Positions 30,021 through 39,127 are shown, numbered from the stretch's first letter. The stretch is DNA of 64,000 bases from Dyadobacter subterraneus (GCF_015221875.1 NZ_JACYGY010000001.1:5930501-5994500), one strand, 5' to 3'. The notes: generated from the sequence alone by a model not told the origin. Numbers and translations are program-made.

Positions 30021-30767
30021 ATGAAATCTCAATTTGTAAAAACCTGCGCATGGTCCATGCTATTCTTTATAACGGCCATCCAATCCGTTTTTGGCCAGAC
30101 AAGAAAAAATGATCAAATCATCAAAAAAGACAGCTCCCGGATTGAAAGCAAAATTCTGATTGTAGAAGACCAGATCATTCAATACAAAAAAGTGAGCGAT
30201 CCGGATGGGCCGGTATTTCATTTGCTTAAATCGGATATTGCAAAAATCATTTTTGGGAATGGAGAGATTCTAACATTTTCCAACCAAATCAACAGTCCAT
30301 CAGCAAATAAGCAAGGTTCGGTAATTCTTTATCCAGTACGTCCCTGGGTGCAAAAAGAATTTATAAACGACCTCAGCATATGGCGGACAACGGATCTCAG
30401 AAATGCTTACAAATATTATAATGACAGATCAAAGACCGGGAAAATAGCAGCCATCATATTGGGTTCTGCTGGTGGTGCCGCTGCCATTGCAGGAATCATT
30501 TGGGCTACTAACAGAAACAAACATGACCCATACGGATATTATAGCTCAACCGATGATGGACCAACCGTTTTAATAGTCGCCGGGTTAAGTACCGGGCTTC
30601 TTGGAGGTCTCATTGGCGGAATTAAATCTAAAAAAGATCATAGCAATGCAATTCTGGTTGGAGAAGAACTCAAAAAACGTAATGAGTCTCTAACCAGTTT
30701 TGGAATACGTCCTACCCTCAATCCACTGACCAAAAGCGGTTCTCTGTCTCTTATTCTGAAATTTTAA
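30021..30767 (+). CDS. Exported protein with C-terminal membrane segments, paralogue 1
   Basis: 248 aa with a signal peptide ending near 'VFGQ', then a beta-rich domain of the kind that asks 'bond to an ionic residue' sequence: '...QIIQYKKVSDPDGPVFHL' and 'SDIAKIIFGNGEILTF'. Two glycine/alanine-rich hydrophobic segments follow (about residues 140-165 and 185-202), so it is probably anchored in a membrane. The 'YKKxxxPDGPxxxxxKSDIxxIxxxNGE' pattern is common in Bacteroidota proteins of unknown role. The next gene is a related copy 10 bp downstream. Confidence 0.7.
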   Translation: MKSQFVKTCAWSMLFFITAIQSVFGQTRKNDQIIKKDSSRIESKILIVEDQIIQYKKVSDPDGPVFHLLKSDIAKIIFGNGEILTFSNQINSPSANKQGSVILYPVRPWVQKEFINDLSIWRTTDLRNAYKYYNDRSKTGKIAAIILGSAGGAAAIAGIIWATNRNKHDPYGYYSSTDDGPTVLIVAGLSTGLLGGLIGGIKSKKDHSNAILVGEELKKRNESLTSFGIRPTLNPLTKSGSLSLILKF

Positions 30768-30777
30768 TAATACCGGT

Positions 30778-31431
30778 ATGCTGATTTATTTAAATCGAAG
30801 TTTTTCTATTTCTTATAGTCTATATTTTTCGAGCTTTTTGCTCTTGTTTTGTTTTTTCAACCATAAATCTGTTGCTCAGGAAAGAAACGCAGATTCTATT
30901 TTCACGGTAAAAAAAGACACTTTGATTGTAAAGATTATTGAAGTAAGAATTGATTCTGTAATGTATCAAAAGACCCGAGAGGTTGATAGAATTTATGCTG
31001 TGTCAAAATTTGATATTTCCAAAATTATTTATGGAAACGGAGAAATTGAGATGTTCAGCATAACGCTTGGCAAAGGTTCTCCGGTAATACAGGGAGTTGA
31101 TTCCAAATATTATAACATGGTTTTACCCACTCCTTTTCAGAGATCCATTGCGCAATGGCCAACGGAAAAGTTGATTATTGAACAAAGGCATTTGAGTGAT
31201 AAAACAGCTTTAAATTTCACACTTGGTTTTATGAGTGTTATTGGTGGCCCTATTATTTGCGTGGCCGGAATAGCGAAAATTTTCGAAAATTCAAATGCTG
31301 CCGGGGCCTTAATAGGTGCTGGAAACTTAGTAGCTGCAATGGGAATTCCGTTACTTATTTTTGGATCAAAAAATAAGAAAAAAGCCCGGTTTATTAAGAT
31401 GGAACTTGGGAGGCGGGGAATTGGGAATTGA
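30778..31431 (+). CDS. Exported protein with C-terminal membrane segments, paralogue 2
   Basis: 217 aa protein with the same plan as its upstream neighbour: signal sequence ending near 'SVAQ', a domain carrying 'SKFDISKIIYGNGEIEMF', and two C-terminal hydrophobic segments with a basic tail ('GSKNKKKARFIKMELGRR'). The shared 'DIxKIIxGNGEI' motif and order suggest a tandem duplication that has diverged strongly. No function is known to me. Confidence 0.7.
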   Translation: MLIYLNRSFSISYSLYFSSFLLLFCFFNHKSVAQERNADSIFTVKKDTLIVKIIEVRIDSVMYQKTREVDRIYAVSKFDISKIIYGNGEIEMFSITLGKGSPVIQGVDSKYYNMVLPTPFQRSIAQWPTEKLIIEQRHLSDKTALNFTLGFMSVIGGPIICVAGIAKIFENSNAAGALIGAGNLVAAMGIPLLIFGSKNKKKARFIKMELGRRGIGN

Positions 31432-31481
31432 ATTTCATATCAATGAGGTAATCAGTCTTTTGGAATCGCTATATTTGTAAT

Positions 31482-31772
31482 ATGAAGGAACTTACACACA
31501 TAAAACAAATCCTCAGCAAACTCAAACCTGAGTTAGCTGGAAAATTTCATGTAAGTTCAATTGGCCTTTTTGGATCCATTGTCAGAAATGATTTTAATTC
31601 TTCAAGTGACATTGACATTATCGTTGATTTTAGTGAACCAATTGGCATTGAATTCGTCGATCTCGCTGATTTTATTGAAAAAGAACTTAACAAACCAGTT
31701 GATTTAGTTTCCAAAAAGGGAATCAAGCCAAAATATTTCAATGCCATAGAATCTGAGATCATATATGTCTAA
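31482..31772 (+). CDS. mntA: MntA-type minimal nucleotidyltransferase (antitoxin)
   Basis: 96 aa minimal nucleotidyltransferase. The active-site pattern GSx(n)DxD is intact in 'GLFGSIVRNDFNSSSDIDI', followed by a third-acid strand near 'PVDLVS'. In MntA/HepT systems this protein neutralises the HEPN toxin by adding AMP to a tyrosine beside its catalytic histidine. The gene overlaps hepT by 8 nt, so the module is translationally coupled. A TATATTTG box lies only 4 nt before the ATG (31470-31477), so a leaderless transcript is conceivable, although no -33 element is visible. Confidence 0.9.
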   Translation: MKELTHIKQILSKLKPELAGKFHVSSIGLFGSIVRNDFNSSSDIDIIVDFSEPIGIEFVDLADFIEKELNKPVDLVSKKGIKPKYFNAIESEIIYV

Positions 31773-32100
31773 AAGACAGCCAGCTCTTCTCATTGAAGAT
31801 ATTATTGAAAGTGGAAACAAGATTCTTGATTACACAAAAGAATTATCCTTTGAAGACTTTGTCAATGATAGTAAGACTGTTGATGCAGTAATAAGAAATT
31901 TTGAAATAATAGGAGAAGCCGCGAACAGGTTACCCGAAGATTTTAAAGATCAGCATGCCTCCATTGATTGGCACAGAATACGAGGTTTTAGAAATAGAAT
32001 TGTACATGACTACTTTGGAATTGACTACTCCATAGTTTGGGAAGTAAAGAGTTTTTTTCTCCCGAATCTAATATTTCAGTTACAACAAATAGCGATCTAA
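31765..32100 (+). CDS. hepT: HepT HEPN-domain ribonuclease toxin (DUF86)
   Basis: 111 aa HEPN ribonuclease. The catalytic motif R-x4-H-x-Y is intact as Arg76, His81 and Tyr83 in 'RNRIVHDYF'. In characterised pairs the Tyr is the residue AMPylated by MntA. 'NFEIIGEAANRL' is also typical of the family. It forms a complete toxin/antitoxin module with the overlapping mntA. The module sits in a stretch of small accessory genes, with a damaged gene about 700 bp downstream. Confidence 0.9.
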   Translation: MSKRQPALLIEDIIESGNKILDYTKELSFEDFVNDSKTVDAVIRNFEIIGEAANRLPEDFKDQHASIDWHRIRGFRNRIVHDYFGIDYSIVWEVKSFFLPNLIFQLQQIAI

Positions 32101-32212
32101 AAATTGTGAAATTTTCGCAAAAATCTCTCCATAATCTTTCCTACTAACAAATTAATCAATTCTTTCCCATAAATTAGGAATCAAAAGAAAGTTACAAGGT
32201 TGACCGATTTCT

Positions 32213-32773
32213 ATGAACCTCATTTTTACTATTATTTACCTGATATGGTTTTTGTCCGAAACCTTGTTGAACCGGTTACTACGTTCTAAAAGTACGGACA
32301 AGCAAAATGCGGATAAAAACTCCTTATTGATAATTTGGGTGACTGTGGTTGCTGCCATCATTTTAGCCGTTTACATTTCCGTTAAATACTATTTCCCCAT
32401 TTATCCGGATAATATTATTCGATATGTGGGGTTAGGAATTATCTTACTTGGTATTGTTTTGAGAATTGCTGCGGTGTTACAACTAGGTAAATTTTTTACT
32501 GTCGATGTCACAATACGTGAAGATCATAAACTTAAAAAGGACGGATTGTATAAATATTTGCGTCATCCCTCCTACTTCGCCTCGTTGATAACTTTTATAG
32601 GATTTGGGATTTCAATCAACAGCTGGCCAGGATTGGTTTTAATCGTGGTTGCAGTCATGATGGTATTTATTTTTCGTATCAAAATTGAAGAGAAAATTTT
32701 AATCGGCCAGTTTGGTGCCGAATATCTGGAATACAAGAAAAGTACAAAGGGAATTATTCCATTTGTTTATTAA
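32213..32773 (+). CDS. Isoprenylcysteine carboxyl methyltransferase (ICMT) family protein
   Basis: 186 aa integral membrane methyltransferase-like protein with about five hydrophobic segments. The family signature near residues 115-125, 'LYKYLRHPSYFASLI' (RHPxY), marks the SAM-binding C-terminal region, followed by 'RIKIEEKILIGQFGAEY' with the conserved Glu pair. Bacterial members are not linked to prenylated proteins and their substrates are largely unknown. Confidence 0.88.
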   Translation: MNLIFTIIYLIWFLSETLLNRLLRSKSTDKQNADKNSLLIIWVTVVAAIILAVYISVKYYFPIYPDNIIRYVGLGIILLGIVLRIAAVLQLGKFFTVDVTIREDHKLKKDGLYKYLRHPSYFASLITFIGFGISINSWPGLVLIVVAVMMVFIFRIKIEEKILIGQFGAEYLEYKKSTKGIIPFVY

Positions 32774-32786
32774 AAGGTAGATTCTG

Positions 32787-33262
32787 ATGGCTATTATTAA
32801 ATTGGAGACTAAGATAAAATCTGATCTAAATACCTGCTTCGACTATCCCGAAGTATTGACTTACATAAACTATCCACTGCACAAACGAGCGAAAAAGCAA
32901 TTGATGGCGTAACAAGCGGACTGATAAATATGGGAGAATCAGTAACCTGGGAAGCTATTCATTTTGCTGTCAGACAACGGTTAACTTCAAAAATCACAGC
33001 ATTTAACCGTCCATTTCATTTCAGAGACGAGCAAATGAAGGGTGCTTTCAAGTATTTTATTCATGACCACTATTTTGAACAAAAAAATGACATAGTGATC
33101 ATGGAGGATATTTTTGAGTTTCAATCTCCATTCGGATTGATCGGAAAATTGGTTGATCAGATTATCCTTACAAATTATCTAACCAAATTCCTGATTTTAA
33201 GAAATAATATGATAAAGGATTTTGCCGAAACGGATAAGTGGAAATCGGTTTTGAAAAATTAG
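32787..33262 (+). pseudogene. SRPBCC-family gene with a one-base deletion
   Basis: From the ATG at 32787 the frame reads 'MAIIKLETKIKSDLNTCF' and then goes out of register, ending at a TAA about 26 codons later. One frame over, starting right after 32840, the sequence continues as 'LSRSIDLHKLSTAQTSEKA' and runs unbroken to the stop at 33262 through 'GESVTWEAIHF' and 'NRPFHFRDEQMKG'. Joining the parts needs one extra base at about 32841-32843 (where an Asp codon is expected) and would restore about 158 aa, the usual size for this SRPBCC (START-like hydrophobic-ligand) family. Translation from the internal ATG at 32930 would give a 110 aa fragment lacking the first strands. A sequencing error is the main alternative. 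Confidence 0.82.
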
Positions 33263-33270
33263 AAAATGAA

Positions 33271-33627
33271 ATGCTTAAACTCAAACAAACCCTTTTAAAA
33301 TTACATCATAAAATATTCACCTTAATAACAATTTCAATTTGCCTACTCATATGTGTAATCTATGGCTGGATCTCATTCGCAACCTTAACAACTAGAAGCG
33401 GTTTGTATGGAGATTTATATCTTTATTATAATTTAACTCAATTCCAATTTGCAGCATATGAAACATTCATAGCTTTGTCGGCAATTTTACTTGTTTTATT
33501 TCAGGTGACTTTTTTACTTCACTCGGCTACAAAATGGTTAACAAGAAGCTTTTGGATTTTTTTGTTTTTTATAGGATTAATACTTTCCGAAATTTACTTG
33601 CAAACTAGGTTCATCGGAAAGGCTTAA
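33271..33627 (+). CDS. Small membrane protein of unknown function
   Basis: About 118 aa from the ATG at 33271, 8 bp after the SRPBCC stop. A GTG at 33238 overlapping the previous gene is possible. Three hydrophobic segments are seen (about residues 15-35, 60-85, 92-110), with Lys/His-rich sequence before the first. No family recognised. It is convergent with the glycerophosphodiesterase gene, 11 bp apart. Confidence 0.6.
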   Translation: MLKLKQTLLKLHHKIFTLITISICLLICVIYGWISFATLTTRSGLYGDLYLYYNLTQFQFAAYETFIALSAILLVLFQVTFLLHSATKWLTRSFWIFLFFIGLILSEIYLQTRFIGKA

Positions 33628-33638
33628 TTATCTATACA

Positions 33639-34487
33639 CTATTTATGCCTCCCCATCTCTTTCAAGACCATTATCATTTTCTCCGGCTCATCTGTTTGAA
33701 TTACATCTGCGCCATTTTTAATTAGTTCTGAAATCGCATTTTTTGCATTTCCTTTCCGGATCTCCTCATCAGGTTCTCCCAAAGCATTAATCCATACTCT
33801 GGCATGTTTGTTCTTAATCAAACTGGTAACTTCCGAAGTGTAAAATTTTGAATCAATATGAACCACTTCCGGCTGAAATAGTTTGAGTGCAGAATCTGCC
33901 ATCGCGTAAGAATAAGCGCGCGGCATCAGCATATATTGTTTATCGGCGGCGTCAACTTTGGCCAAAATTTCGTAATCACTGTCAAAAAAGAAAACCATAT
34001 CTTTTGTTCCTGTCTTTTTGATCACTTCAATTACAGGCTGGATATTACTGGTTTTCAAATCCAGATCAACCAGGATTTTACCTTTTGCAACTGTCAATGC
34101 TTCTTCCAGTGTAGGAATTTTTTCGTCTGTAATTTTTCCTTTTACAACAAGTCTTAATTTCCGCAATTCTTCATAAGTCTGGTCTTCCAGGTTTCCTTTT
34201 CCGTTTGTTGTCCGGTCAACTTTCCCATCATGCATCAGCATCGGAATTCCGTCTTTGCTTACTTTCACATCCGTTTCTATAAGATCAATTCCTAAACGAA
34301 TTCCTTCTTTGATAGCAGGAATAGAATTTTCAGGAAGTTCATGATGAACTGCTCTGTGAGAGGCTACCAATATATTTTTTGAAGCTGTATTTAAAAATTC
34401 CTTTCTAATTTCCGCAGCCTGTTTTTGAGCAAAAGTTGTGCAAGTAGCAATAAAAAACAAAACAGAAATGATTGATAATCTTGACAT
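33639..34487 (-). CDS. Exported glycerophosphodiester phosphodiesterase
   Basis: 282 aa GDPD-family enzyme with a signal peptide ending near 'TFAQ'. It should cleave glycerophosphodiesters (deacylated phospholipids) to glycerol 3-phosphate and an alcohol in the periplasm. Catalytic and metal-binding motifs are present: 'SHRAVHHELPENSI' (HR...PEN), 'DLIETDVKVSKDG' (ExD) and 'MLMHDGKVDRTTNGKG' (HD...DRTT). HRA instead of HRG is a small variation. It is the last gene of the minus-strand SusC/SusD and hydrolase cluster, about 60 bp after the metallophosphoesterase gene stop. Confidence 0.9.
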   Translation of the reverse strand: MSRLSIISVLFFIATCTTFAQKQAAEIRKEFLNTASKNILVASHRAVHHELPENSIPAIKEGIRLGIDLIETDVKVSKDGIPMLMHDGKVDRTTNGKGNLEDQTYEELRKLRLVVKGKITDEKIPTLEEALTVAKGKILVDLDLKTSNIQPVIEVIKKTGTKDMVFFFDSDYEILAKVDAADKQYMLMPRAYSYAMADSALKLFQPEVVHIDSKFYTSEVTSLIKNKHARVWINALGEPDEEIRKGNAKNAISELIKNGADVIQTDEPEKMIMVLKEMGRHK

Positions 34488-34547
34488 TACAAATAAAAAT
34501 TGGTTATTAAATCCATAAAAAACATTATTATTAAACAGACAACCAGT

Positions 34548-36335
34548 CTATTTAACAATTTTAAACTCATCCTTTACATTTCCTTCCGGATCAAAACATT
34601 TATACAGGAGCGTATTTCCTTTCATTGAAATATGCTGGTAAAGCGGTCCGTCCTTATATCTTACAACTGCATATTCTTCCTGAAGCCATTCCTCCTGTTT
34701 ACCCGGAATACTGATTGACATCGTATAAATTGTCCCTTCTGCCGGCGTTTTCATTTCCTTTCCGTTGTTCATCGGTTTTGTTCTCAAATAATAATGCATA
34801 TGCCCGTTCATGACCATATCCACATGATATTTGTCGAACAACGTTCCCCATTCTTTGCGGATTTCGTCATAGGGCTCAACAAAATTGTAAGGCGGGAAAT
34901 GGAAGAAAACAAACTTCCATTTAGCTTTTGAAGTTTTAAGTTTTTCTTCAATCCAGGCGCTTTGAGCAGGTACGGAAAGTGTCGCATCAATCATTAAAAA
35001 CAATGCGTCCTGATAATTGAAAGCATAAGTCATTTCTTTTGGCAGACCTTTGGGACCATTTTCGGGCAAACTGAACATTTCCTGATACATGCCCGCTCCT
35101 AATCCATCCTGGCTGTCGTGATTCCCCGGAACTGGCATCAGTGGTTTACTACGAAATACACCACCTGAATACTGCCACAATTCATCCCATTCATTACGAT
35201 GCAAACCTGTGCTGACTAGGTCTCCTGCGATATCGAAAAAGGAAATTTCCGGATGTCTTTTTAACGCTTTCTGTGCCATATCACCCCAAATCGGCGACTT
35301 GTGTGTATCGCCAAACCAGATAAATGAAAAACCATCATTTGTGGCAGATTCCGTTTTGAAATTTACCGGAGTTGACCATTTCCCGGATTTTGAACCGACG
35401 ATATATTGATATTCCGTTCCTGGTTTCAAACCCGCAATTTTCGCTGTAAAGCGGTTAACATAGCGGTCATTTTGGAGCAATCTGTCCTCCATTTTATATA
35501 CGGAAGCTTTTGAAACCAACGTGTCAGCAGATTTGTCCTGCCAATATTTTACTATTCCCTCTTTCACTTCCATATTCGTTCTCCATTGAACATTCACCGA
35601 AGTCTTAGGATCACCACTCCACGTCAGCATAATCTGGTCGGGATTTCGGGAAGACGGAAACAGCGTTTTCCTGAACGCTCCTACAAGATGCGCTTCCCGA
35701 GCTCTTCCCCGAACGGTTGTAAAAAGTTGTTGTCCAACGAGAGATTCCGGTACTTCTGTCAAAATTAATCCATCCCAATCATGGTAAGTAAACGCACCTT
35801 TTTTCATGGTCATCAACGGATACTGAGACGGTTCCACATTCGTAATTTTTAAATCATCACCCTTTTTCTGCGGACCTACACTTATAAAATAGACAGGCCG
35901 GTTTTTATCAAAACCATTGATACCTAATTCGATTTTCCCGGCGTCAAAATCTTTCTGCCAGACTTCGTAAGTATATTCTTCATTTTTAACGAACATTCCG
36001 GTTTTCTTAAATCCGCTTTCTTCAATCCAGAACGGAACTACTTTTTGTGCCGAATCTCTCATTAATGAAACGGTCACCGGGACATTTACCTCAAAAGTCC
36101 AGAATTTTGTAGCCAGCGTATGCAGTTCATCTTTTGTCAAAAAAGTCAGGATGTATTTTTCTGAAATCGTATCCAGCTGTTCAGGTTTCAGATTTTTGTA
36201 AAGTCTGGTAACGGCCTCATCCATAACCGTTTTTACAGTACCGGATTCGTTTGCCTTTTCATTTTTACATGACCAAAAAATGAAAGAAAGAAAAAGGCAA
36301 AACAATAGATTTTTAAGAATAGGAGTAAATTTCAT
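34548..36335 (-). CDS. Metallophosphoesterase with purple-acid-phosphatase-like N-terminal domain
   Basis: About 595 aa from the ATG at 36335, which gives a signal peptide with Cys23 after 'FWS', a lipobox-like end, so it is possibly a surface or periplasmic lipoprotein. A unique N-terminal region of about 210 residues is followed by a fibronectin-like domain ('PDQIMLTWSGDPKTSVNVQW') and the calcineurin-type phosphoesterase domain. The metal-ligand motifs are complete: 'GDTH', 'IAGDLV', 'PGNHDSQ', 'HFPPYN' and 'NGHMHYY'. It should hydrolyse a phosphomonoester or phosphodiester. Its placement between PqaA-like and GDPD genes suggests a shared phosphoester or lipid substrate. Confidence 0.88.
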   Translation of the reverse strand: MKFTPILKNLLFCLFLSFIFWSCKNEKANESGTVKTVMDEAVTRLYKNLKPEQLDTISEKYILTFLTKDELHTLATKFWTFEVNVPVTVSLMRDSAQKVVPFWIEESGFKKTGMFVKNEEYTYEVWQKDFDAGKIELGINGFDKNRPVYFISVGPQKKGDDLKITNVEPSQYPLMTMKKGAFTYHDWDGLILTEVPESLVGQQLFTTVRGRAREAHLVGAFRKTLFPSSRNPDQIMLTWSGDPKTSVNVQWRTNMEVKEGIVKYWQDKSADTLVSKASVYKMEDRLLQNDRYVNRFTAKIAGLKPGTEYQYIVGSKSGKWSTPVNFKTESATNDGFSFIWFGDTHKSPIWGDMAQKALKRHPEISFFDIAGDLVSTGLHRNEWDELWQYSGGVFRSKPLMPVPGNHDSQDGLGAGMYQEMFSLPENGPKGLPKEMTYAFNYQDALFLMIDATLSVPAQSAWIEEKLKTSKAKWKFVFFHFPPYNFVEPYDEIRKEWGTLFDKYHVDMVMNGHMHYYLRTKPMNNGKEMKTPAEGTIYTMSISIPGKQEEWLQEEYAVVRYKDGPLYQHISMKGNTLLYKCFDPEGNVKDEFKIVK

Positions 36336-36421
36336 AACGAAGGCTAAGTTTAGTTTAATAATCAAAAAAGTAACAGCAACGGTTTTCGACGATGCTGTTA
36401 CTTCATTATCACTCACAAAAA

Positions 36422-37783
36422 TTACAATACTGCTTTATCATTCGTAAGAAAAACCCGGGTACTTTCCGTGTAGGTACCACCATTTGCATCCTTGTATTTC
36501 AGATCAACATAAAAGGCACGGAAGCCGCTTGCCGGGAATGACTGATTCACATTAATTTTTGCTTTATTTTTGATACCCAGACTTTTACTTGTCCATTTAT
36601 CATCTCTGATATCCTGATCTTTCGAATCCGCCGACCAAAGAATTACATCCACCAACGGATCAGCCGAAGCTTTTACAGCAATATTGACACCTTTTTTGTC
36701 CGCAGTTTCTTTCCATTCACAAACCGGATATGGGCTTTTTGTTATTGTATTTCCAAAAAACGCACTTAAAGCTTCCATGGCCTGTTTTCCTCCGCCGAGG
36801 TTATGGCCGGCGTTTGGAACGTAGTGCAGCATGTTATTACCAGGAATATCTTTCAGGTAATTTTTGATATTATCAACAACCCAATATTCATCGTTTGTAC
36901 CCATGATGATCAATTTCGGCATCGTCAGTTTTGAACGGTAAGAATACGGATCGATCATGGTTGTGATGGCCGCCCCATCCGGTGTTTTGCTATTTTGCGG
37001 AATACCAAGTTTCACATAATCCTCGATCTGGATACTGTAATCACCCCAGGATTTTATCTGATATTCAAGGCTCACCGGCATATTCAAAATATCTATTACC
37101 ATCGGTGCAATAGCTACAACGCGTTTGTCATTAGCGCCTGTAAGCCAGGTAGTCCAGCCACGTTTTGATGCGCCGGAAACTACAAACCGGTTTACCTGGT
37201 GATTCAGTTTTTGTTTTGAAAATTCCTGGACAACATCCATCGCACGCACTGCACTTTTCACCATAGGGAAAAGTAAAGGCCAGCTGTAATCTTTATCTTT
37301 TTTGAAATTATGCAGTGTGTAAGAAATCAACGCATCTTCCGTGAGATCTCCAAAAAACGGTTGATTTGGCGTTTGTTTTAATAAAGTTACAATTGCCTTA
37401 TTCGCCTTTGCAACACCGCCCAATGTCACCAATAAATCATCCTCTTTTTTATTACTCCAATTCGGAAGTCCGTCTTTATTGGATCCGCCGGTTATGAATA
37501 AAAGTGCTCCGTCAAATTTATTATCCTTCGGCACCATAATCGTCATTTGATGCGTCCAGGTAAATTCACGCCACTTTTGTGAAGTTACAAGAAGATTATA
37601 GAACGTAACATCACTTTGTGTATAGGAATCTTTCAACTCCCATTTCAAAGATTTGTCACCATTGTCAAGATAACTTTGAAGTGCCGTTTCTGGTGTAATC
37701 GGCTTTTGTGCCAGTACAGTAATCGTAAAAATTAATTGGATAAAAAGTATTTTCAAGGCCAATTCAAATCTATTTTTTTTCAT
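36422..37783 (-). CDS. PqaA-type (PhoPQ-activated pathogenicity-related) alpha/beta hydrolase
   Basis: 453 aa exported protein with a signal peptide ending near 'VLAQ'. The family is named from Salmonella PqaA, a PhoPQ-activated gene linked to antimicrobial peptide resistance. The alpha/beta-hydrolase features are a nucleophile elbow 'VSGASKRGW' with Ser206, an acid loop 'IIMGTNDEYW' and a C-terminal His in 'PNAGHNLGG'. It is an esterase-like enzyme with no firm substrate. It lies 33 bp downstream of the ceramidase-like gene, so cotranscription is likely. Confidence 0.88.
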   Translation of the reverse strand: MKKNRFELALKILFIQLIFTITVLAQKPITPETALQSYLDNGDKSLKWELKDSYTQSDVTFYNLLVTSQKWREFTWTHQMTIMVPKDNKFDGALLFITGGSNKDGLPNWSNKKEDDLLVTLGGVAKANKAIVTLLKQTPNQPFFGDLTEDALISYTLHNFKKDKDYSWPLLFPMVKSAVRAMDVVQEFSKQKLNHQVNRFVVSGASKRGWTTWLTGANDKRVVAIAPMVIDILNMPVSLEYQIKSWGDYSIQIEDYVKLGIPQNSKTPDGAAITTMIDPYSYRSKLTMPKLIIMGTNDEYWVVDNIKNYLKDIPGNNMLHYVPNAGHNLGGGKQAMEALSAFFGNTITKSPYPVCEWKETADKKGVNIAVKASADPLVDVILWSADSKDQDIRDDKWTSKSLGIKNKAKINVNQSFPASGFRAFYVDLKYKDANGGTYTESTRVFLTNDKAVL

Positions 37784-37816
37784 TGTGCAGAAGGTTTTGT
37801 TTATCGATTTTAAGGA

Positions 37817-39127
37817 TTATTTATTCGTATTGCTTTGTACCATATTCATCTCAAACCCATCCGGCCTGGGACTTTCTGAAATCAGTTTCAGTGCCTGGTC
37901 AATATAAATTTCGCCTGTCATTTCTCCCAGACTTGTTCTGCTTACATAATCGTAACGTTTGAAACTGTTGAAATCAACTTTGGTCAGCATATAGCCAAAA
38001 GCATCGTTTGTCAGCCCGAACAGAAACGGAGATTTGGTATTCATTTTCCGTTTGATATAATAGCCAATATTGGGAAGTGCTTCGCCGGGGATTGTTAAAA
38101 TCTGCGCGGTTCCGATGTTTAAAAGATTCAGTTGTGTCGAAACTTTATTCGGGCCGGACATTTCATTTTTAATAGGAGAATTTTTGAGAATGTATCGCAT
38201 AATTTCCGAATCCACCGGAAATTCGATTTTTCTTGAAGTACAATAAAGCGCGGGATTCTGCTGAATTTCTGCTTTATTGACAATCCGTAATGCTTCATCA
38301 GCCAGCAATTCCCCGATACGTTTGCATTCCTGCCAGTCGTTTGCTTCCTTTTTATCTTCCGTCCGGTTATCCGCTGTGACCATTCCACCTTGGGCACCGT
38401 TCATGAAAAGAGCAATACCACCGGTTTGGGATTCTATTTTTTCATAAAGCGGTCCGCAAAGATCCGGGCTTAAAATACCTCTTCCCGACCCAATGATTTC
38501 AGGATGAATTGCATAATTGACCAAAGTCGCAATTACGTTTCCCTTACTTTTTCCCGAATTTGAAATCGCCTGAATGACACCGCAACGAGGATCATAAAGC
38601 CGATCAGCATAATAGTTGTAAGCAATTTTTCCTTTTGCTTCGCCCATGGCAATTTTTAAAGAAGCAGGTTCAAGATTTTTCACGGCTTCGTTAACAGCAT
38701 CCGCAATCTGTTTTGTACACCAATCCAGATAATTCAGGTCTGCAAAAGTTTCACCTTTTTCATTTGGAAAAGCATACGCGTCAGGCCCGCTGTGTGTATG
38801 CGTTGCACCGATCAAAATATTTTCAGGATTTATGCCTTTAATCAACGCTCTGGATTTGTTTCCCAAAGCTGCCGGCCAGCCAAGATTATCAACGTTTACT
38901 ATGGCAACCCTCGTATTCCCTTTTTCCAAAACCAAAACCCTGGCAAACAGATCTCCATTTTTTTCCGTTGATTTTTTGGGTGTCCCAATACCTCCAGAAA
39001 CCGGTAAAAGTGGATTTGGCGTAATGATCCTGACCGCACCTGCCGCCTTAAAACTTTGGGCAAAACAGCTCGAAATTGTTAGAAAGACAAAGCTCAGATA
39101 AATCAAAAATGCTTTTCTCATCATCAA
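37817..39127 (-). CDS. Neutral/alkaline ceramidase-like hydrolase
   Basis: 436 aa exported protein matching the N-terminal catalytic domain of neutral ceramidases, which split ceramide into sphingosine and fatty acid using zinc. Visible motifs are 'ITPNPLLPVSGG' at the start, 'NVDNLGW', and the zinc-binding 'IGATHTHSGPDAY' with His110 and His112. A further His is in 'NYAIHPEIIG', with 'FMNGAQGGM' after it. It lacks the C-terminal Ig-like domain of full ceramidases (over 600 aa), so the substrate may be another amide or ester. The N-terminus ends 'SSCFAQ' and could be cut as a lipoprotein or at Ala-Gln. It lies about 100 bp after the SusD gene. Confidence 0.85.
   Translation of the reverse strand: MMMRKAFLIYLSFVFLTISSCFAQSFKAAGAVRIITPNPLLPVSGGIGTPKKSTEKNGDLFARVLVLEKGNTRVAIVNVDNLGWPAALGNKSRALIKGINPENILIGATHTHSGPDAYAFPNEKGETFADLNYLDWCTKQIADAVNEAVKNLEPASLKIAMGEAKGKIAYNYYADRLYDPRCGVIQAISNSGKSKGNVIATLVNYAIHPEIIGSGRGILSPDLCGPLYEKIESQTGGIALFMNGAQGGMVTADNRTEDKKEANDWQECKRIGELLADEALRIVNKAEIQQNPALYCTSRKIEFPVDSEIMRYILKNSPIKNEMSGPNKVSTQLNLLNIGTAQILTIPGEALPNIGYYIKRKMNTKSPFLFGLTNDAFGYMLTKVDFNSFKRYDYVSRTSLGEMTGEIYIDQALKLISESPRPDGFEMNMVQSNTNK

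Noticed and set aside
31470..31477. TATATTTG as a full promoter for mntA
   Set aside because: The -7 match is exact, but no TTTG lies about 20 nt upstream, so it was kept only as a comment on the gene.
33238..33270. GTG start overlapping the SRPBCC gene for the small membrane protein
   Set aside because: The ATG at 33271 directly after the previous stop is simpler; overlap remains possible but unsupported.
36336..36416. Longer start for the metallophosphoesterase gene
   Set aside because: It would place 27 residues before a clear signal sequence. The ATG at 36335 fits an exported protein better.
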